Positions 61,513-64,000 of a stretch of DNA of 64,000 bases are shown here, in pieces. Every line of letters begins with the position of its first letter. Positions within the stretch are counted from its first letter, which is position 1. The notes under the pieces are model-generated. The model saw nothing but the letters and a program-made list of their open reading frames with translations, was not told the DNA's origin and ran no database searches. Source of the DNA: Lachnospiraceae bacterium (GTDB lineage: Bacteria > Bacillota > Clostridia > Lachnospirales > Lachnospiraceae); contig CAJTFL010000014.1 in the NCBI GenBank assembly GCA_910575565.1, forward strand, positions 1 to 64,000, given 5' to 3'. A program made the translations under genes and the position numbers.

Positions 61513-61590
61513 CGTTACATCCTTGACAACCTTTCCTCGTCAGGCCCACGAAGGGGTTGTCGCAAAACCATAGATTTCCACAAGATTTAG

Positions 61591-61858
61591 ACTAGTGTGC
61601 TGTCTCGATTACATTCCGCCAAATGGCTTGCCTGAATTTCCATCTGCTGCGTTGGTCTTCGCTCCGCTTCGGTCCGTGCTAAACGTGTGCCACTGGCACA
61701 CAGCACCATCAGTCAACGATGCCACCGCAAAGCCTGCCCCAGCGAAGCGAGGGTATCGCCTTCTTCCTCTGTCTTGCAGGCTGAACATTCATGCCCGATA
61801 AAGCGGGGCACGCTGTCCTGCGTCATTTGGCTGAAAGTAATCAAGACAGTACACTAGA
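61591..61858. mobile_element. MITE-like element with about 37-bp imperfect terminal inverted repeats, 268 bp
   Basis: The left end (from ACTAGTGTGCTGTCTCGATTAC) is matched by the complement of the right end (GTAATCAAGACAGTACACTAGA), 19 of 22 positions, and complementarity continues inward through CCAAATG. Inside is another perfect hairpin (GTGTGCC-ACT-GGCACAC). No coding capacity. It occupies most of the 415-bp gap between the DUF2752 and zinc-ribbon genes; the rest of the gap shows nothing else. Confidence 0.7.
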
Positions 61859-61927
61859 TATTTCCATTAGTTCCACTATATATTGTGGAGACGCAGCATT
61901 TCGCGACAGTCCCTTCTGCAATGTCAA

Positions 61928-62350
61928 TTATAAACTGCTCAGACCTGAAATTATTGCAGAGCCTGTCGCAATAACAATCACTGTCGGAACTAATGCAATA
62001 ATCGAAGTCACTAAACCTGCAATCGCCATTCCCTTTCCCCTGCGGTTGCCACGGAGCCCAACCCCGCCAAGTACTACGCCAACCAGTGCCAAGATAATGG
62101 GAACATACGGAATACAGCAGGCTGTCACTAAGGCCACAATTCCGCAAACCATGGAAGCAATCCCAAAGCCCGGGCTTCCCTGGGGCTTCGGCGGCTGCAT
62201 ACCGCCAAAATTCTGCTGCGGCATACCGTAAGACGGCTGCGGCGGTGCGTAAGACGGCTGCTGAGGCGCCGCTCCCCCAAGGGGGCTTCCGCACTCTTCG
62301 CAGAATCTTGCTTCGGCTACGTTGTTATGGCCACACTTTGTACATATCAT
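61928..62350 (-). CDS. Zinc-ribbon membrane protein, DUF4190-like (140 aa)
   Basis: Start at ATG behind AGGAGGG. N-terminal zinc ribbon (MICTKCGHNN, CEECGSP), a Pro/Gln/Tyr-rich linker (APQQPSYAPPQPSYG), then two membrane helices with a small-residue pattern (GIASMVCGIVALVTACCIPY and MAIAGLVTSIIALVPTVIVI) typical of DUF4190. Such proteins are common small membrane proteins of unknown function in Firmicutes. It shares the zinc-ribbon theme with the kinases and FHA protein. Confidence 0.82.
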   Translation of the reverse strand: MICTKCGHNNVAEARFCEECGSPLGGAAPQQPSYAPPQPSYGMPQQNFGGMQPPKPQGSPGFGIASMVCGIVALVTACCIPYVPIILALVGVVLGGVGLRGNRRGKGMAIAGLVTSIIALVPTVIVIATGSAIISGLSSL

Positions 62351-62507
62351 ATTTTTTCCCTCCTGTGGGCACTTCCTATCCGGCCATCGGATCACGAATG
62401 CCCTTCTTTTTTCCCTACCGACATGACAATTTGCCGATAATGTGTTAATAGTATCATGTAGTATTTTAAATGTCAAATCCCATTACGCTATGTAATTCAG
62501 GAATTTG

Positions 62508-62930
62508 CTACCGAAGCTTCGTGCCGCACCGCTTACAGAAATTCACATTCGGCGCGCACACCTCCCCGCACTGGGGGCACACATTCCCACTGGGAGCGCC
62601 TGGAGCGCCTCCGCCGGCTCCCGCCCCCGAAGGCTCCCCTAAAATCTGCCTGTTCTGCTCCCCCAAGGCTTTAATCTGCTTTTCCTGCTCCTGGATCTGC
62701 TGATACTTTCCCGTAATCTCCTTATACAAAGGGATCAGCTTCTCCACATCAAACTTATTGTCCTTCCACAGGTTATAGCCCAGCTCACCGCTTTGGAGCT
62801 TTAAATTCGCAATCTCGCCCTCCAGGGTTGAAATATACGTTTTCAGCCGGTTTTCCTCCATAAAAGCGGAGGTTTTCACATTGATTTTCGTCAGCTGCCT
62901 GGAAAGCTCCTGTTTAATATCCATCGCCAT
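62508..62930 (-). CDS. Coiled-coil protein with C-terminal zinc ribbon (140 aa)
   Basis: N-terminal 90 residues form a coiled coil (ENRLKTYISTLEGEIANLKL, KEITGKYQQIQEQEKQIKAL), followed by a Gly/Ala/Pro linker and a zinc ribbon (CPQCGEVCAPNVNFCKRCG). GGAGAATG ribosome site. No membrane segment. It lies between the propeller protein and the DUF4190-like gene and may scaffold zinc-ribbon kinases or membrane proteins. No specific family recognised. Confidence 0.75.
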   Translation of the reverse strand: MAMDIKQELSRQLTKINVKTSAFMEENRLKTYISTLEGEIANLKLQSGELGYNLWKDNKFDVEKLIPLYKEITGKYQQIQEQEKQIKALGEQNRQILGEPSGAGAGGGAPGAPSGNVCPQCGEVCAPNVNFCKRCGTKLR

Positions 62931-62943
62931 AAGTCATTCTCCT

Positions 62944-64000
62944 CTACCAGTCAATCGAATCCCTCTGGACAAAGGCGCTTACATCTTCATCCAGCTTCCG
63001 CAGGGACTTGCCGTCAAAATACATCAGATCGCCTTCTTCACGGCTGTGATTATAATCGGTCAGCAGCACAAAGGTATTGTCCTCCGCCTTGTCGGCATAG
63101 TTTACCTCCTCCGCCACGGGAATTGCCTTCTTCCCGTTCCAGAGGGACAGCTTCACACAGTCATCCCGATCATCGTAATCCGTAATCAGCACCATGGAAC
63201 CGCCATCATTTACCGACGCTGCCCCGTATACGTCCCTTAACACTTCTTTTTTATTGTAATACAGGTCGCCGCACTCATCATCGTAATCATAATCCTTTAA
63301 ATAATACAGCCCCTTGCCGTCAGCCGCCTGCAGCCGGATCCCCTCGCCTTCGTCATACTCGGCCAGCGTCCCTGCGCCGCTCCCAGACAGGCTGGTCTGC
63401 CAAATCATAAAATCTTCCCCGTTCTCGTCCACCGTAGAGATGTACAGCTTCCCGGACTCGGAATGAAAGATCGCCTGGGCCACCTGATCAATATCCCCGT
63501 ATTCCCCAATCTTCTGGCCGCCGGAAGAAAGCACCGTGACGGCTTCCTCGCTCATTTCCTGTTTTATGCAGGAATTCCAGGAACTGTTCTCCATATCGGA
63601 CCACAGCACCTCCACGCTTTCCAGATCCGGGTATTCCGTAAAGAGGAAATACTGCCCTTTCTCTGAAACCGAGTAGGAGACCATGTAATTGTACCGGTCA
63701 GAAATAAGCTGTTCCTTATTCCCGTCAAACAGATATAAGGATTTCGCCTCATACTCGAATTTTTCCTCATCCAGGCGCTCCTGCTGCCTTTCGGGAATGC
63801 CGTCGCTGCTGTCGTCCCGGACGAACTTCCCATACTCCTGCTCCACCATATCTGTTTTTAAATAATGGAAGACCCCTGTTTCCGAATCGAAGGAAAGAAT
63901 CTCGCTGATATCGTCAGCCACCCGCTCCTTATTCCCCGCCTTGTCAATCTGGTACAGCTTATCGCCTTTTAAGGCATAGAAGTTTTTCAAATCCTTCTCT
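62944..64000 (-). CDS. Beta-propeller-like protein, N-terminus outside the window (at least 352 aa)
   Basis: The frame is open to the window edge (E-K-D-L-K-N-F before the first listed residues), so the start is missing. The visible part has repeated strand motifs with acidic turns: FYALKGDKLYQIDKAGNKE, KSLYLFDGNKEQLISD, EYDEGEGIRLQAADGKGLYY, DYDYDDECGDLYYN, LWNGKKAIPVAEEVNY. This fits a DUF5050-like or similar six-to-eight-bladed propeller. In related proteins an N-terminal zinc ribbon and membrane helix precede the propeller. It ends 13 bp before the coiled-coil/zinc-ribbon gene. Confidence 0.7.
   Translation of the reverse strand, partial: EKDLKNFYALKGDKLYQIDKAGNKERVADDISEILSFDSETGVFHYLKTDMVEQEYGKFVRDDSSDGIPERQQERLDEEKFEYEAKSLYLFDGNKEQLISDRYNYMVSYSVSEKGQYFLFTEYPDLESVEVLWSDMENSSWNSCIKQEMSEEAVTVLSSGGQKIGEYGDIDQVAQAIFHSESGKLYISTVDENGEDFMIWQTSLSGSGAGTLAEYDEGEGIRLQAADGKGLYYLKDYDYDDECGDLYYNKKEVLRDVYGAASVNDGGSMVLITDYDDRDDCVKLSLWNGKKAIPVAEEVNYADKAEDNTFVLLTDYNHSREEGDLMYFDGKSLRKLDEDVSAFVQRDSIDW

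Overview
The window looks like chromosomal DNA of a Gram-positive, spore-forming Clostridia member, most likely a Lachnospiraceae. The reasons are a SpoVT-type sporulation regulator, strong AGGAGG ribosome binding sites, an agr-type peptide quorum-sensing cassette, a PASTA-domain Ser/Thr kinase, choline-binding-type repeats and many zinc-ribbon/FHA/PP2C proteins. No rRNA, tRNA or CRISPR array was seen. Base composition is mosaic: the core genes at 10.5-15.2 kb and the kinase block at 53.8-60.8 kb are G+C-richer than the 2.9-8.5 kb, 25.7-34.9 kb and 46.2-52 kb stretches.

Layout. (1) 0.1-8.5 kb, minus strand: a defence-island-like run with an AbrB-type regulator, a DUF262-HNH protein, two further HNH proteins, a DUF6508 protein, a truncated PD-(D/E)XK nuclease and a large GTPase behind a terminator-containing leader. 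(2) 8.6-10.5 kb: a decayed IS3-family element and debris. (3) 10.5-15.2 kb: core genes (RlmD-like rRNA methyltransferase with an internal 15-bp minisatellite, YhcC-like radical SAM protein, MtaD/SsnA-like amidohydrolase). (4) 15.3-18.0 kb: scrap region with an S24-type repressor that lacks the expected nucleophile, a broken XRE gene, an Rpn-type nuclease and a truncated Uma2 gene. (5) 18.0-45.1 kb: one long minus-strand gene train, the main discovery. (6) 45.3-48.4 kb: agrA-agrC-agrD-agrB; agrD is only 57 codons and starts with TTG. (7) 48.6-53.6 kb: gene fragment, stalk-domain protein, HD phosphohydrolase, spoVT, cell-wall-repeat protein. (8) 53.8-64 kb: three zinc-ribbon Ser/Thr kinases (one a pseudokinase), two PP2C phosphatases, small zinc-ribbon membrane proteins and two MITE-like palindromic elements.

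The 18-45 kb train encodes what reads as a type-VI-like contractile injection system in a Gram-positive organism: a fused TssB/TssC-like sheath protein, two Hcp/tail-tube-like proteins, two VgrG/gpD-like spikes, a DUF4280 PAAR-like tip fused to a lysozyme-like domain, a DcrB/Eag-like adaptor, a caspase-like (clan CD) putative effector, and three unrecognised genes at the far end that may build the baseplate. It is interleaved with two FHA proteins, PP2C phosphatases, a VWA membrane protein and an Hsp70/actin-like ATPase. The adjacent kinase/phosphatase block would complete a threonine-phosphorylation switch of the kind known for proteobacterial type VI systems (PpkA-Fha-PppA logic). No capsid, portal or terminase gene is seen, which argues against a prophage. 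The effector section shows recent recombination: a direct duplication of about 1.75 kb, a chimeric effector that lost its catalytic Cys, and a third decayed effector tail. A predicted promoter with six 14-bp tandem repeats in its leader precedes the train, and agr lies directly beside it, so density-dependent control is a reasonable but unproven idea.
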